Both the position numbers and the translations under genes were made by a program. Shown one piece after another: positions 50,275 to 58,641 of a DNA stretch of 64,000 nucleotides (the first letter of the stretch is position 1; each line of letters opens with the position of its first letter). A model generated the notes under the pieces. It had not been told where the DNA came from and made no database searches. It saw only the letters and a program-made list of their open reading frames with translations. The DNA lies in the NCBI GenBank assembly GCA_026169535.1, contig JAPFCU010000076.1, positions 19,665 to 83,664 of the forward strand, read 5' to 3'. The stretch comes from Blautia sp. (GTDB lineage: Bacteria > Bacillota > Clostridia > Lachnospirales > Lachnospiraceae).

Positions 50275-51021
50275 ATGAGGTTAAAAGATAAAGTAGCGAT
50301 TATTACAGGCGGAAGCAGAGGTATCGGTTATGCAACAGCAGACGCGTTTCTGAGAGAGGGAGCAACAGTAATCCTGGCAGCCAGTTCTCAGGAATCAGCA
50401 GACAAAGCGGTAGAGAGCCTGAAGGAAAAATATCCGGACAGGATCATTGCAGGAATCAGCCCGGATCTTAGCAGTCTGGAAAGTGTAAGAAACGAATTTC
50501 GGGAAGCAACATCAAAATATGGATGTGTGGATATACTGGTCAATAATGCAGGCGTTTCAGAAAGTACTCCTTTTGTAGAGTATACAGAAGAGGATTTTGA
50601 CCGGGTCATGGATCTGAATGTAAAAGGTGTATTTAATGCGACGAGGGCTGCTTCAGAATGTATGGTTGCCAGAGGGAATGGAGTAATTTTAAGTACTTCT
50701 TCTATGGTAAGTATATATGGACAATCCAGTGGTATTGCATATCCGGCATCTAAATTTGCAGTAAACGGTCTGACTGTTTCTCTGGCAAGAGAACTTGGTC
50801 CGAAAGGAATTCGTGTAAATGCAGTAGCACCGGGAATCACAGAAACAGATATGATGAAGGCAGTTCCCAAAAACGTGATCGAGCCAATGATCGCACAGAT
50901 CCCGCTGAGGAGATTAGGACAGCCGGAAGATATTGCAAATGCATTTGTATTTCTTGCTTCCGATGAGGCGTCTTATATTACAGGCGTAGTGCTCAGCGTA
51001 GATGGAATGGCAAGGAATTAA
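50275..51021 (+). CDS. Short-chain dehydrogenase/reductase (BaiA/FabG-like)
   Basis: This 248-residue classical SDR has the cofactor motif GGSRGIGYATA, NNAG, the catalytic Ser in STSSMVSIYG, and YPASK (Tyr-x-x-x-Lys), ending DEASYITGVVLSVDG. The stretches VKEKYPDRI.AGISPDL and GVFNATRAASECM resemble the bile-acid 3-alpha-hydroxysteroid dehydrogenase BaiA, but FabG-like and sugar dehydrogenases share them. It has no bile-acid genes nearby. ATG 50275 follows AAGGAGG; the in-frame ATG at 50236 lies before the ribosome-binding site. Confidence 0.85.
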   Translation: MRLKDKVAIITGGSRGIGYATADAFLREGATVILAASSQESADKAVESLKEKYPDRIIAGISPDLSSLESVRNEFREATSKYGCVDILVNNAGVSESTPFVEYTEEDFDRVMDLNVKGVFNATRAASECMVARGNGVILSTSSMVSIYGQSSGIAYPASKFAVNGLTVSLARELGPKGIRVNAVAPGITETDMMKAVPKNVIEPMIAQIPLRRLGQPEDIANAFVFLASDEASYITGVVLSVDGMARN

Positions 51022-51091
51022 ACGTTAACGATACGATCAGGATATGGAGCAGGAGGGAATAGCACTCGTATAAAACAGGAGAGAAAATAAA

Positions 51092-51409
51092 ATGGGATTA
51101 TTTGATTTTTTTAAAGGTTCTGATTTCAATGAAGGAATTGAAATCTATAAAAATACTAAGGATGCGGTTCTTCTTGATGTAAGGACTCCGGAGGAATATC
51201 TGGAGGGAAGGGTGCCGGGAAGCTGGAATATCCCTCTTCAGGAACTTAAAAAAGTAGAACGACTTGTAGATAAAGCAGTTCCCCTTTTTGTGTACTGTTT
51301 AAGTGGAGCGAGAAGCCGAATGGCAGCAGCGCAGCTTCAGCAGATGGGTTATGCAAGTGTTACAAATCTTGGCGGTATTAGCAGTTACCGTGGAAAGGTG
51401 GAAAGATAA
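51092..51409 (+). CDS. Single-domain rhodanese (sulfurtransferase)
   Basis: This 105-residue protein consists of one rhodanese domain: DAVLLDVRTPEEYLEGRVPGSWNIPL, then FVYCLSGARSRMAA with the active-site Cys that carries the persulfide. It lies one base before a CoA-disulfide reductase gene that itself ends in a rhodanese domain, so the pair should handle persulfide or polysulfide sulfur. The GGAGAG site precedes the start. Confidence 0.9.
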   Translation: MGLFDFFKGSDFNEGIEIYKNTKDAVLLDVRTPEEYLEGRVPGSWNIPLQELKKVERLVDKAVPLFVYCLSGARSRMAAAQLQQMGYASVTNLGGISSYRGKVER

Positions 51410-51410
51410 A

Positions 51411-53108
51411 ATGAAGGTTGTCATTATTGGGGGTGTTGCAGGAGGAGCAACTGCAGCAGCCAGAATCCGCAGACTGGATGAAAAGGCACAGATTATTGTT
51501 TTTGAAAAATCAGGTTATATTTCTTATGCAAACTGTGGACTGCCTTATTATATTGGAGGAGTGATCACAGATAAGGAAGAACTGACTTTGCAGACACCGG
51601 AAAGTTTCTGGAAGCGTTTTCAGATTGAAATGCGTGTAAAACATGAAGTAACCAGGATCAACCCGGAGAAACAGACTGTTGAAGTAAAAAATCTGAATAC
51701 CGGAGATGTTTTTGAAGAAAGCTATGACAAACTTTTGATTTCTACAGGAGCAAAACCAGTATGGCCGGATCTTCCCGGAACAGAGCCGGACAATCTCTTT
51801 ACATTGAGAACAGTTGAGGATACTTTTAAGATCCGTGAATTTGTAGAAAAAAATCATCCCAGATCAGTAGTTCTGGCAGGAGGAGGCTATATTGGTCTGG
51901 AACTGGCAGAAAACCTCAGAGAGCTGGGGATGGATGTGACAATCGTACAGCGGCCGAAACAGCTGATGAATTCTCTGGATTCCGATATGGCCGCCTTTGT
52001 CCATGCAAAAATGAGAAGCCGCGGAGTGAAGCTGATGCTTGGTCATACGGTGGCAGGATTTGAAAAGGGAGAAAAAGGAACCCGGGTGCTTCTGAAGGAT
52101 GAGCAGCCGTTGGAAGCTGATATGGTGATCCTTGCCATTGGTGTTTCTCCGGATTCTCATCTTGCCAGAGAGGCAGGACTGGAACTTGGAATAAAGGGAA
52201 GTATTGTGGTCAATGACCGTATGGAGACTTCCGTGCCGAATATTTATGCGGCAGGCGATGCAGTAGAGGTAAAACATTATATTACTGGAGAAAAAGCCTT
52301 GATTTCGCTGGCAGGTCCGGCAAATAAGCAGGGACGGATTGCTGCTGATAATATCTGTGGAGGAGACAGCCATTATCCGGGATCTCAGGGATCTTCCGTA
52401 ATAAAAGTGTTTGATATGACAGTGGCCTCTACAGGGATCAATGAACGGACAGCTCAGAAATCCGGCATTGATTATGATAAAGTTTATTTATCACCTGCAA
52501 ATCATGCTTCCTACTATCCGGGCGGAAAGCTTATGACTATGAAGGTGATCTTTGAAAAAGAAAGTTATAAACTTCTTGGAGCACAGATTGTAGGCTATGA
52601 TGGAGTTGACAAGAGAATCGATGTACTTGCAGCTTCTATGTATGCCGGAATCACAGCACTTCAGCTTAAGGAACTGGAGCTGGCTTATGCACCTCCTTAT
52701 TCTTCTGCAAAAGATCCTGTAAATATGGCCGGATTTATGATAGAAAATATAGCTGAGGGCAGATTGAAGCAGTTCTTTATCGAAGATGTGGAAGGACTTC
52801 CCCGTGACGGAAGTGTGATCCTTCTGGATACAAGGACACCATGGGAGTATAGCAGAGGTCATATAGAGGGATTTATCAATATTCCGGTGGATGAACTTCG
52901 TGACAGACTTTCGGAGCTGGATAAAAATAAAAAGGTATACATTATCTGTCAGAGTGGGCTGAGAAGCTATATTGCGTACAGGATACTGGCACAGGAAGGG
53001 TATGACTGCAGAAATTTCTCAGGAGGTTTTCGCATGTATGAGGTTGTGACAGGCGATCGAGAAGCAGCCGGAGAAGCTCTTCCATGCGGAATGGAGATCT
53101 GCAGATAA
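51411..53108 (+). CDS. CoA-disulfide reductase fused to rhodanese (CoADR-RHD)
   Basis: This 565-residue flavoprotein starts with the FAD motif VVIIGGVAGGATAAARIRR, has SYANCGLPYYIGG with the single redox Cys that forms a mixed disulfide with CoA, and a second Rossmann motif (VVLAGGGYIGLELAENL) for NAD(P)H. ATSIPNIYAAGDA-like VPNIYAAGDAVEV and a dimerisation domain follow. Residues about 455-555 are a rhodanese domain with CQSGLRSY. Such fusions reduce CoA persulfide or polysulfide. ATG 51411 is chosen because the FAD motif starts at once; the frame open upstream overlaps the rhodanese gene. Confidence 0.9.
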   Translation: MKVVIIGGVAGGATAAARIRRLDEKAQIIVFEKSGYISYANCGLPYYIGGVITDKEELTLQTPESFWKRFQIEMRVKHEVTRINPEKQTVEVKNLNTGDVFEESYDKLLISTGAKPVWPDLPGTEPDNLFTLRTVEDTFKIREFVEKNHPRSVVLAGGGYIGLELAENLRELGMDVTIVQRPKQLMNSLDSDMAAFVHAKMRSRGVKLMLGHTVAGFEKGEKGTRVLLKDEQPLEADMVILAIGVSPDSHLAREAGLELGIKGSIVVNDRMETSVPNIYAAGDAVEVKHYITGEKALISLAGPANKQGRIAADNICGGDSHYPGSQGSSVIKVFDMTVASTGINERTAQKSGIDYDKVYLSPANHASYYPGGKLMTMKVIFEKESYKLLGAQIVGYDGVDKRIDVLAASMYAGITALQLKELELAYAPPYSSAKDPVNMAGFMIENIAEGRLKQFFIEDVEGLPRDGSVILLDTRTPWEYSRGHIEGFINIPVDELRDRLSELDKNKKVYIICQSGLRSYIAYRILAQEGYDCRNFSGGFRMYEVVTGDREAAGEALPCGMEICR

Positions 53109-53125
53109 TATAATGACACAGACAG

Positions 53126-53158
53126 AACAGTCATTACTTTTCGGTGATGGCTGTTTTT
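53126..53158 (+). terminator. Terminator of rhodanese-CoADR genes
   Basis: AACAGTCATTA (53126-53136) pairs with TGATGGCTGTT (53145-53155) over 11 bp including G.T pairs, followed by TTT. Confidence 0.75.
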
Positions 53159-53259
53159 GTGTGTATATTTTAGACCTGTACAGGATATCCGCTTGACGAT
53201 TTTATATGTTTCGGCATATAATTTTACATATAAAATCATCAATGATGAAAGAGGACAGT

Positions 53260-53958
53260 ATGAAAAAAACGGATATTTTATTAAAACCAGTAGAAAAAGA
53301 TTCGCTTTATCTGAAGATTTCTGATGCGATCTATAGTTACATAAAATTAAATAACCTGCAGCCGGAGGATAAACTGCCGTCGGAGCGCGATATGGCAGCC
53401 ATGCTTCAGACCAGCAGAAATTCTGTAAGAGAAGCTCTGCGCATTCTTGAAGACAGAGGGCTTATTTATGTAAAAACAGGAAGTGGAGTTTTTGTAAGAG
53501 ATCCGTATGGGGAAAATCGTTCTATTACGTTCCGCCTTACAGAATGTACAACGGAAGAACTTCAGGAGCTTCAGACAATCCTGGATCATCAGGCTGTTTT
53601 GAATGCTATCAGCAGAGGAACTCCTGAAGAAAAAGAAAATTTGATTTCTATTGCTTCTGAACTTATGGAAAAATATTCTCATAATATATACAGTCATACC
53701 TTGGACTACAGTTTCCATACAAAATTATATGAAATGGGAAGAAATAAATCGATTCATCAGGTGATACAGGGAGTACGTGATACCCGCTTTATACAAAGAG
53801 AAAATGAAGACGGGGAAAATGATTCTATTTGGCTGGAAACCGTTCCCCAGCATCTGCAGCTGGCACAGGCCATTTCACAATCTAATACCCCTGCAGCACT
53901 GGCTGCTATTGATGAGATTCTGGAACATGGTTTTTCTCTTATTAATCATTCAAAATAA
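53260..53958 (+). CDS. GntR-family regulator, FadR subfamily
   Basis: This 232-residue regulator has an N-terminal winged helix (LYLKISDAIYSYIKLNNLQPEDKLPSERDMAAMLQTSRNSVREALRILEDRGLIYVKTGSGVFV) and an all-helical FCD sensor domain (about 90-225) with His/Asp residues that may bind a metal. ATG 53260 follows AGAGGA. It lies between the CoADR genes and the convergent NhaC/PLP-lyase operon. A FadR-type site is found at the promoter of that operon, so it is the probable regulator. Confidence 0.9.
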   Translation: MKKTDILLKPVEKDSLYLKISDAIYSYIKLNNLQPEDKLPSERDMAAMLQTSRNSVREALRILEDRGLIYVKTGSGVFVRDPYGENRSITFRLTECTTEELQELQTILDHQAVLNAISRGTPEEKENLISIASELMEKYSHNIYSHTLDYSFHTKLYEMGRNKSIHQVIQGVRDTRFIQRENEDGENDSIWLETVPQHLQLAQAISQSNTPAALAAIDEILEHGFSLINHSK

Positions 53959-53961
53959 TAA

Positions 53962-54005
53962 AAAACAGCAGATAGATCCCTTTTTCAGGATTTATCTGCT
54001 GTTTT
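53962..54005. terminator. Bidirectional terminator between gntR and nhaC
   Basis: AAAACAGCAGATA (53962-53974) pairs with TATCTGCTGTTTT (53993-54005), 13 bp, with an internal GATCC/GGAT helix. T-runs exist in both directions. Confidence 0.88.
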
Positions 54006-54010
54006 CGCTT

Positions 54011-55489
54011 TTATAATTCTTTTCCTGTCAGTTCGACGTATTCGTCGTAATTATCTCCGCCCTTTTTGATCTTAGCAATACCAAATCCGGTAAATCCCCA
54101 GATAATGGCAAAAATCACACCTGTATAGCAGAGACATGCCCATGGTGCATACTGTGCAGTAGGTACACCCAGAGTAGATGTCATGTAGACACCTGCAAGG
54201 GACCATGGCACAAGTGGTTCCACCACAGTGATACTGTCTTCCAGAGTACGGGAAAGATTCTTGGTTTCCAGTCCTCGTTTGATATACTCTCCGCGGAACA
54301 GTCCTCCGATCATCAGGAAGGTTACAGATGCTTCTCCGATAACAGTAATGATGATGATTCCCAGAAGAGTTGTTACGGTAATAAGCTGTCCGGTTCCGTG
54401 GATGTGCTTCATGATATGACTGAGAATTACATCCAGACATCCGGAAACAGTCAGGGCTCCAATAAAGCCAAAGGCACAGAATGCCATTAATGCAGTGTTC
54501 ATCATAGAGGACATACCACCTCTTTGAAGAAGATTAGGTACTTCCTGTACGATTCCCGCAAGGTCAATGGATGGATTGGTAAACATTTCCATCTTGAAAC
54601 CGCCTACCATACTTGCAGCACAAGTCTGGAAAGAAAATCCCTGAACTGTCATGGCAATGATTACTGCAACTGCAGAAGAAATCATCATAACAGGGATTGT
54701 AGGTTTTTTAAGAAGAGAGCCTGCAATAACGATAACCGGAGGCATCAGAAGCAAAAGTCCCATAGGCATACTCAGATCAAAAAGTTTGGCAAGTGTACTG
54801 ATGATGGAGTCTACCTGTGAGATCTCGCCGCTTCCTGCAAAGGAAATACCTGCGATAACATATACGATACAGCTGATGATAAATCCCGGAATCGTAGTAT
54901 AAAACATGTGTCCGATATGCTTATACAGATTAGTTCCGCTGGCGATAGCAGACATATTGGTACTGTCTGAAAGAGGAGACATTTTATCCCCGAAATATGC
55001 TCCGGCTACAATAGCACCTGCTACAGCAGGAAGCGGAGCACCCATGCCGGCTGCAACACTCATAAGTGCGGCTCCAACTGTTCCGGCAGCACCCCATGAG
55101 GTTCCGGTGCTGACAGAAAGAATAACAGTAACCAGGAAAGAGGTTACAATGATAAATTTCGGATTGATGATCTGTAATCCGATGTATACCAGGAACGGAA
55201 TGGTTCCGCTGACAATCCATGCTCCGATCATGAGACCTACAGTAATCAGAATCATGATGGCAGGGAAGGCTTTTCCCAGTTTTTCTACAATCTCATTTTC
55301 TACATCCTTCCAGGTATAGCCAAGGAAGAGACAAAGAAGAATAGTAAATGCTGCGCAGATCAAAAGAAGGATTTTAATATCCACTTTAAAAATGATCAGT
55401 CCTAAAAATAAAACTACAAACATAAACACCAGGGGCAGAAGTGCAAGTCCAAGCCCAGGAGTCTTTTTTTCTCTGGTATTTTCTCCCAT
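54011..55489 (-). CDS. nhaC: NhaC-family Na+/H+ antiporter
   Basis: This 492-residue membrane protein has about 11-12 helices and the NhaC/ion-transporter motifs GTSWGAAGTVGAALMSVAAGMG, GAYFGDKMSPLSDSTNMS and EPLVPWSLAGVYMTSTLGV. NhaC proteins exchange Na+ for H+, though relatives such as MleN exchange organic acids. It lies 16 bp after the PLP lyase in one operon, so it may instead export a product of amino-acid breakdown, for instance a 2-oxo acid. The operon has one promoter upstream of the lyase. Confidence 0.88.
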   Translation of the reverse strand: MGENTREKKTPGLGLALLPLVFMFVVLFLGLIIFKVDIKILLLICAAFTILLCLFLGYTWKDVENEIVEKLGKAFPAIMILITVGLMIGAWIVSGTIPFLVYIGLQIINPKFIIVTSFLVTVILSVSTGTSWGAAGTVGAALMSVAAGMGAPLPAVAGAIVAGAYFGDKMSPLSDSTNMSAIASGTNLYKHIGHMFYTTIPGFIISCIVYVIAGISFAGSGEISQVDSIISTLAKLFDLSMPMGLLLLMPPVIVIAGSLLKKPTIPVMMISSAVAVIIAMTVQGFSFQTCAASMVGGFKMEMFTNPSIDLAGIVQEVPNLLQRGGMSSMMNTALMAFCAFGFIGALTVSGCLDVILSHIMKHIHGTGQLITVTTLLGIIIITVIGEASVTFLMIGGLFRGEYIKRGLETKNLSRTLEDSITVVEPLVPWSLAGVYMTSTLGVPTAQYAPWACLCYTGVIFAIIWGFTGFGIAKIKKGGDNYDEYVELTGKEL

Positions 55490-55505
55490 AATTATGTCCT
55501 CTCAA

Positions 55506-56672
55506 TCAGATTTTATCAAGAGCCTGTGAAAGATCTTCGATGAGATTTTCCGCTCCTTCAAGACCGCAGTGCAGTCGTACAATGCTTCTGTTCAGATTGT
55601 GGAAAGCCTGTTCCTCTTCTGACCAGTTATAGGTATAGGCAATAGCGAGACTTTCAAATCCACCCCAGGAGCAGCCGCGTTCAAAGATCTTCAGGCTGTC
55701 AACAAATTTTGCTGTATCCTCAGCGGAACCATCGATCTCAATACTCATAAGGCCGCATTCACCTTTTTGCTGCTTACGGGCAAGTTCATATTGTGGATGA
55801 GATTTCAGTCCGGTGAAATATACATGTTTTACCTTCGGGTGATTTTCCAGAAATTCTGCTACTTTCATAGCAGTTTCATAATGTCTCTGCATACGGACGT
55901 CAAGTGTACGAAGTCCTCTGATGGCCAGCCATGCTTCCATAGGTCCAAGGACACCGCCAAACCAGTCTCTCTGTACCATAATTTTCTGCATGAATTCTTC
56001 GTCTTTGGAGATCAGTACACCACCGATCAGATCGCTGTGTCCTCCAATGTATTTTGTCATGGTATGCATTACAATATCAATTCCCATATCAAGTGGTTTC
56101 TGGAAGACCGGTGTAGAATAAGTGTTGTCGATATAGGTTTTGATGCCGTGCTCATGAGCCAGTTTTGCCACACCTTCAAGGTCAACAACAGAAAAGATAA
56201 GTGTGGACGGACTTTCCAGTATGATCATATCGGTTTCAGGCCGAATGGCTTCCTGGAAGTCTTTCAGATCGGTGCCATCTACATAGGTTACGGTGATCTC
56301 CATTTTTTCTTTCAGGAAATCATTAAGAAGATGCTGTACGGGACCATAGCTTGCCTTCATACAGATCACATGACTTCCTGTTTTACATACTGCAAGTATA
56401 GCAGCTGCACAGGCAGCCATTCCGGCAGAAAAAACAACAGCTCTGCTTCCGTGCTCAAGAGCGGCCATTTTTTTCTCAAGAATGGTTACAGTAGGATTGG
56501 ATGCTCTTCCGTAATAATATTCATCCTTAAAAATATCCACTGCAAAATAATCATCAACAGAATCAAATACATGAAGAGAATTCATAAAAATGGGCGGTGT
56601 GACCGATTTCATATATTTTGACGGATCTTCTCCTACATGTGTCATTGCCAGTAAATCCTGATTGTCTGTCAT
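55506..56672 (-). CDS. Cys/Met-metabolism PLP-dependent lyase (cystathionine/methionine gamma-lyase family)
   Basis: This 388-residue fold-type I PLP enzyme has YYGRASNPTVTILEKKMAALE, FSAGMAA, YGPVQHLL and MHTMTKYIGGHSDLIGGVL, where the Lys (about residue 205) forms the internal aldimine. It cleaves a sulfur amino acid, releasing H2S, methanethiol or a thiol plus 2-oxobutyrate or pyruvate. Canonical methionine gamma-lyase has Cys where this protein has Pro in YGPVQ, so MGL activity is not certain. It is co-transcribed with nhaC and has a GGAGGAG site. Confidence 0.85.
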   Translation of the reverse strand: MTDNQDLLAMTHVGEDPSKYMKSVTPPIFMNSLHVFDSVDDYFAVDIFKDEYYYGRASNPTVTILEKKMAALEHGSRAVVFSAGMAACAAAILAVCKTGSHVICMKASYGPVQHLLNDFLKEKMEITVTYVDGTDLKDFQEAIRPETDMIILESPSTLIFSVVDLEGVAKLAHEHGIKTYIDNTYSTPVFQKPLDMGIDIVMHTMTKYIGGHSDLIGGVLISKDEEFMQKIMVQRDWFGGVLGPMEAWLAIRGLRTLDVRMQRHYETAMKVAEFLENHPKVKHVYFTGLKSHPQYELARKQQKGECGLMSIEIDGSAEDTAKFVDSLKIFERGCSWGGFESLAIAYTYNWSEEEQAFHNLNRSIVRLHCGLEGAENLIEDLSQALDKI

Positions 56673-56702
56673 GATAGCTCCTCCTTTTTGGTATGGTGGT
56701 TC

Positions 56703-56717
56703 ATTGGTTGAACCAAT
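56703..56717. promoter_or_regulatory. FadR-type GntR operator at the lyase promoter
   Basis: ATTGGTTGAACCAAT is a perfect 7-bp inverted repeat around one base and contains TGGT-N3-ACCA, the FadR-subfamily pattern. It lies 11-25 bp downstream of the -10 box of the minus-strand promoter, a position that favours repression. Confidence 0.7.
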
Positions 56718-56727
56718 TTATGAGCAT

Positions 56728-56756
56728 ATTATGAGCTTTGTGTACAAAAATGTCAA
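56728..56756 (-). promoter_or_regulatory. Promoter of the PLP lyase-nhaC operon
   Basis: On the minus strand, consensus TTGACA (56756-56751), a 17-bp spacer and CATAAT (56733-56728). Confidence 0.75.
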
Positions 56757-56890
56757 TATAGAAAAAATGAACACTGTATCTTTGTGAAAAATATATAAAA
56801 ATTGGAAGAAAAATTTGTACAATATTTTGTTCGAAAATAATGAGTATCAAAATTAAGTTTCTGGATTTTAGAAAGGTATGAGGAATCTTC

Positions 56891-56920
56891 TTGCGGCAGC
56901 TTTTATTTATATGATAGAAT
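56891..56920 (+). promoter_or_regulatory. Promoter of AGCS symporter gene
   Basis: TTGCGG (56891-56896), an 18-bp spacer and TAGAAT (56915-56920), about 40 bp before the start codon. Confidence 0.5.
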
Positions 56921-56961
56921 ACAGATGCTTTACACACAATAAAAACAGGAGGTACTGAAGA

Positions 56962-58389
56962 TTGTTTTCAGGGATTATTGAAGCATACGGCAAAGTCGTA
57001 AGCGTGCTGAGCAACTGGATGTACAGTTATATTCTGATCATCCTGCTGGTTGGAGCGGGAATCTATTTTACTGTAAGAACAAAAGGAATCCAGTTCCGTG
57101 CATTAAAAGAAGCGATCCGGGTGGTTATGGAGCCAAAGGAAGATGAAAAATCAATTTCTTCTTTTCAGGCGCTGATGATTTCCACAGCATCCAGGGTGGG
57201 AACCGGAAATATAGCAGGGATTTCCACAGCTCTTTGTATCGGAGGTCCGGGGGCTATGTTCTGGATGTGGCTGACTGCACTTCTGGGAAGTGCGTCTGCG
57301 TTTATTGAAAGTTCACTGGCACAGATTTATAAAAGAAAGGCAGCAGACGGAAGTTCTTATGGAGGGCCTGCTTATTATATCCAGGCTGTTCTGAAAAAAA
57401 GATGGCTGGGTATCGTGTTTGCGTCTGTTCTTATTGTGACCTACATGGGCGGTTTCAATATGGTAGCCTCCTTTAATATTTCAGATTCTTTTCGGAGATA
57501 TGGTTTTTATCAGCCGGGGACGACACCGTTGGTGGTAGGGGTGATTCTGGCGCTGATCTTTGGTATCTGCATTTTTGGAGGAAGCAAACGTATTTCCAGG
57601 ATCACGGAGGTGATCGTTCCTCTGATGGGGATTTTTTATATTGGAGTTTCTCTTTTTATTGTTATCACACATTTGAATCTTCTTCCCGGAGTGATCGCGT
57701 CAATTTTTAAAGGCGCATTTGATCTTTCGGCTATTTTTGGCGGATTTGCAGGATCTGCGATCATGCAGGGAATCAAAAGAGGGCTGTTTTCTAACGAAGC
57801 CGGTGTAGGCTCCGCGCCAAATGCCTCTGCTTCCGCAGGCGTATCTCATCCGGCCAAACAGGGACTGGTTCAGATGCTTTCTGTTTATATTGATACGATT
57901 GTGATCTGCAGCGCTACCGGTTTTATGCTACTTTGTTCCGGAGTTGCGCCGGAAAACGGAATTGCAGGAATGCCTTATGTTCAGGAGGCTGTTGCAGGAT
58001 CACTGGGAAGCTTTGGAAGTGTGTTTATAACAGTGGCATTGTTTATGTTTGCATTTACGACGCTGATTGGAAACTTTTATTATGCGGAAATGGGACTTCG
58101 CTATATCTGTGATAAGACTCCGGGAAAGGCTCTTCTGAATACGTTCCGGGTGGCGGCAGCACTGATTGTATGCCTGGGGGCTACCATGGATTTCAGTGTG
58201 GTATGGGATACGGCAGATGTTTTGATGGGGCTGATGGCGCTGATCAATCTTCCGGTGATCGTGATCCTGTCAAAACCGGCTATCCATTGTATGCAGGATT
58301 ATTTCCGGCAGAAATCCCAGGGAAAAAATCCCGTTTTCAGGGCAAAGGATATTGGACTGAAAACAAAAACAGACTTCTGGAATGAGTGA
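56962..58389 (+). CDS. AGCS-family sodium:alanine/glycine symporter
   Basis: This 475-residue membrane protein has about 11 helices. Family signatures are TASRVGTGNIAGISTALCIGGPGAMFWMW, SYGGPAYYIQAVLKKRW and KRGLFSNEAGVGSAPNASASA. It couples Na+ to uptake of small neutral amino acids such as alanine or glycine. The start is TTG at 56962, preceded by AGGAGGT; no ATG fits upstream. It is a single-gene unit divergent from the lyase operon, so amino-acid uptake and breakdown may be linked. Confidence 0.92.
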   Translation: MFSGIIEAYGKVVSVLSNWMYSYILIILLVGAGIYFTVRTKGIQFRALKEAIRVVMEPKEDEKSISSFQALMISTASRVGTGNIAGISTALCIGGPGAMFWMWLTALLGSASAFIESSLAQIYKRKAADGSSYGGPAYYIQAVLKKRWLGIVFASVLIVTYMGGFNMVASFNISDSFRRYGFYQPGTTPLVVGVILALIFGICIFGGSKRISRITEVIVPLMGIFYIGVSLFIVITHLNLLPGVIASIFKGAFDLSAIFGGFAGSAIMQGIKRGLFSNEAGVGSAPNASASAGVSHPAKQGLVQMLSVYIDTIVICSATGFMLLCSGVAPENGIAGMPYVQEAVAGSLGSFGSVFITVALFMFAFTTLIGNFYYAEMGLRYICDKTPGKALLNTFRVAAALIVCLGATMDFSVVWDTADVLMGLMALINLPVIVILSKPAIHCMQDYFRQKSQGKNPVFRAKDIGLKTKTDFWNE

Positions 58390-58439
58390 TAGTCAAAAAA
58401 AGTTTGTATTGTAGATATAATAAATAAAAATGATTTGTG

Positions 58440-58484
58440 ATCCGGGGATTTTCAGGCGGTTTATCAGCTTGGAGATTCCCGGAT
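58440..58484 (+). terminator. Hairpin after AGCS gene, probable terminator
   Basis: ATCCGGGGATT (58440-58450) pairs with GATTCCCGGAT (58474-58484) over 11 bp with two G.T pairs, followed by TGTACTTT. The T-tract is poor. Confidence 0.5.
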
Positions 58485-58514
58485 TGTACTTTATCTAAAA
58501 CATGTGTTAAAGAA

Positions 58515-58551
58515 TTGACAAGCCACTAAATCTGGTATACACTTGGCTTGT
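58515..58551 (+). promoter_or_regulatory. pflB promoter with inverted repeat
   Basis: TTGACA (58515-58520), a 17-bp spacer and TACACT (58538-58543). ACAAGCC (58518-58524) and GGCTTGT (58545-58551) form a 7-bp inverted repeat that brackets the spacer and -10 box, so it can only work as DNA, probably as an operator. Confidence 0.6.
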
Positions 58552-58586
58552 AAATGAGGAATTTACATTAAATAACTAATAACACA

Positions 58587-58618
58587 GTCCTGCGGGTATA
58601 ATTTCAAAGCCGCAGGAC
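58587..58618 (+). other. 5' UTR hairpin of pflB
   Basis: GTCCTGCGG (58587-58595) pairs with CCGCAGGAC (58610-58618), 9 bp with a 14-nt loop, ending 23 bp before the start codon. No T-run follows, so it is more likely an mRNA-stabilising hairpin than an attenuator. Confidence 0.6.
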
Positions 58619-58641
58619 ATTTATATGAAAGAGGTGCTGAA

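Noticed and set aside
50275..51021. Bile-acid bai operon
   Set aside because: Only a single BaiA-like SDR is present, with no baiB, baiCD, baiE or related genes around it.
51303..51410. Upstream extension of the CoA-disulfide reductase
   Set aside because: It overlaps the rhodanese gene; the FAD motif begins directly after ATG 51411.
55767..56621. 284-residue open frame opposite the PLP lyase
   Set aside because: Antisense shadow; the lyase on the other strand has catalytic motifs and a ribosome-binding site.
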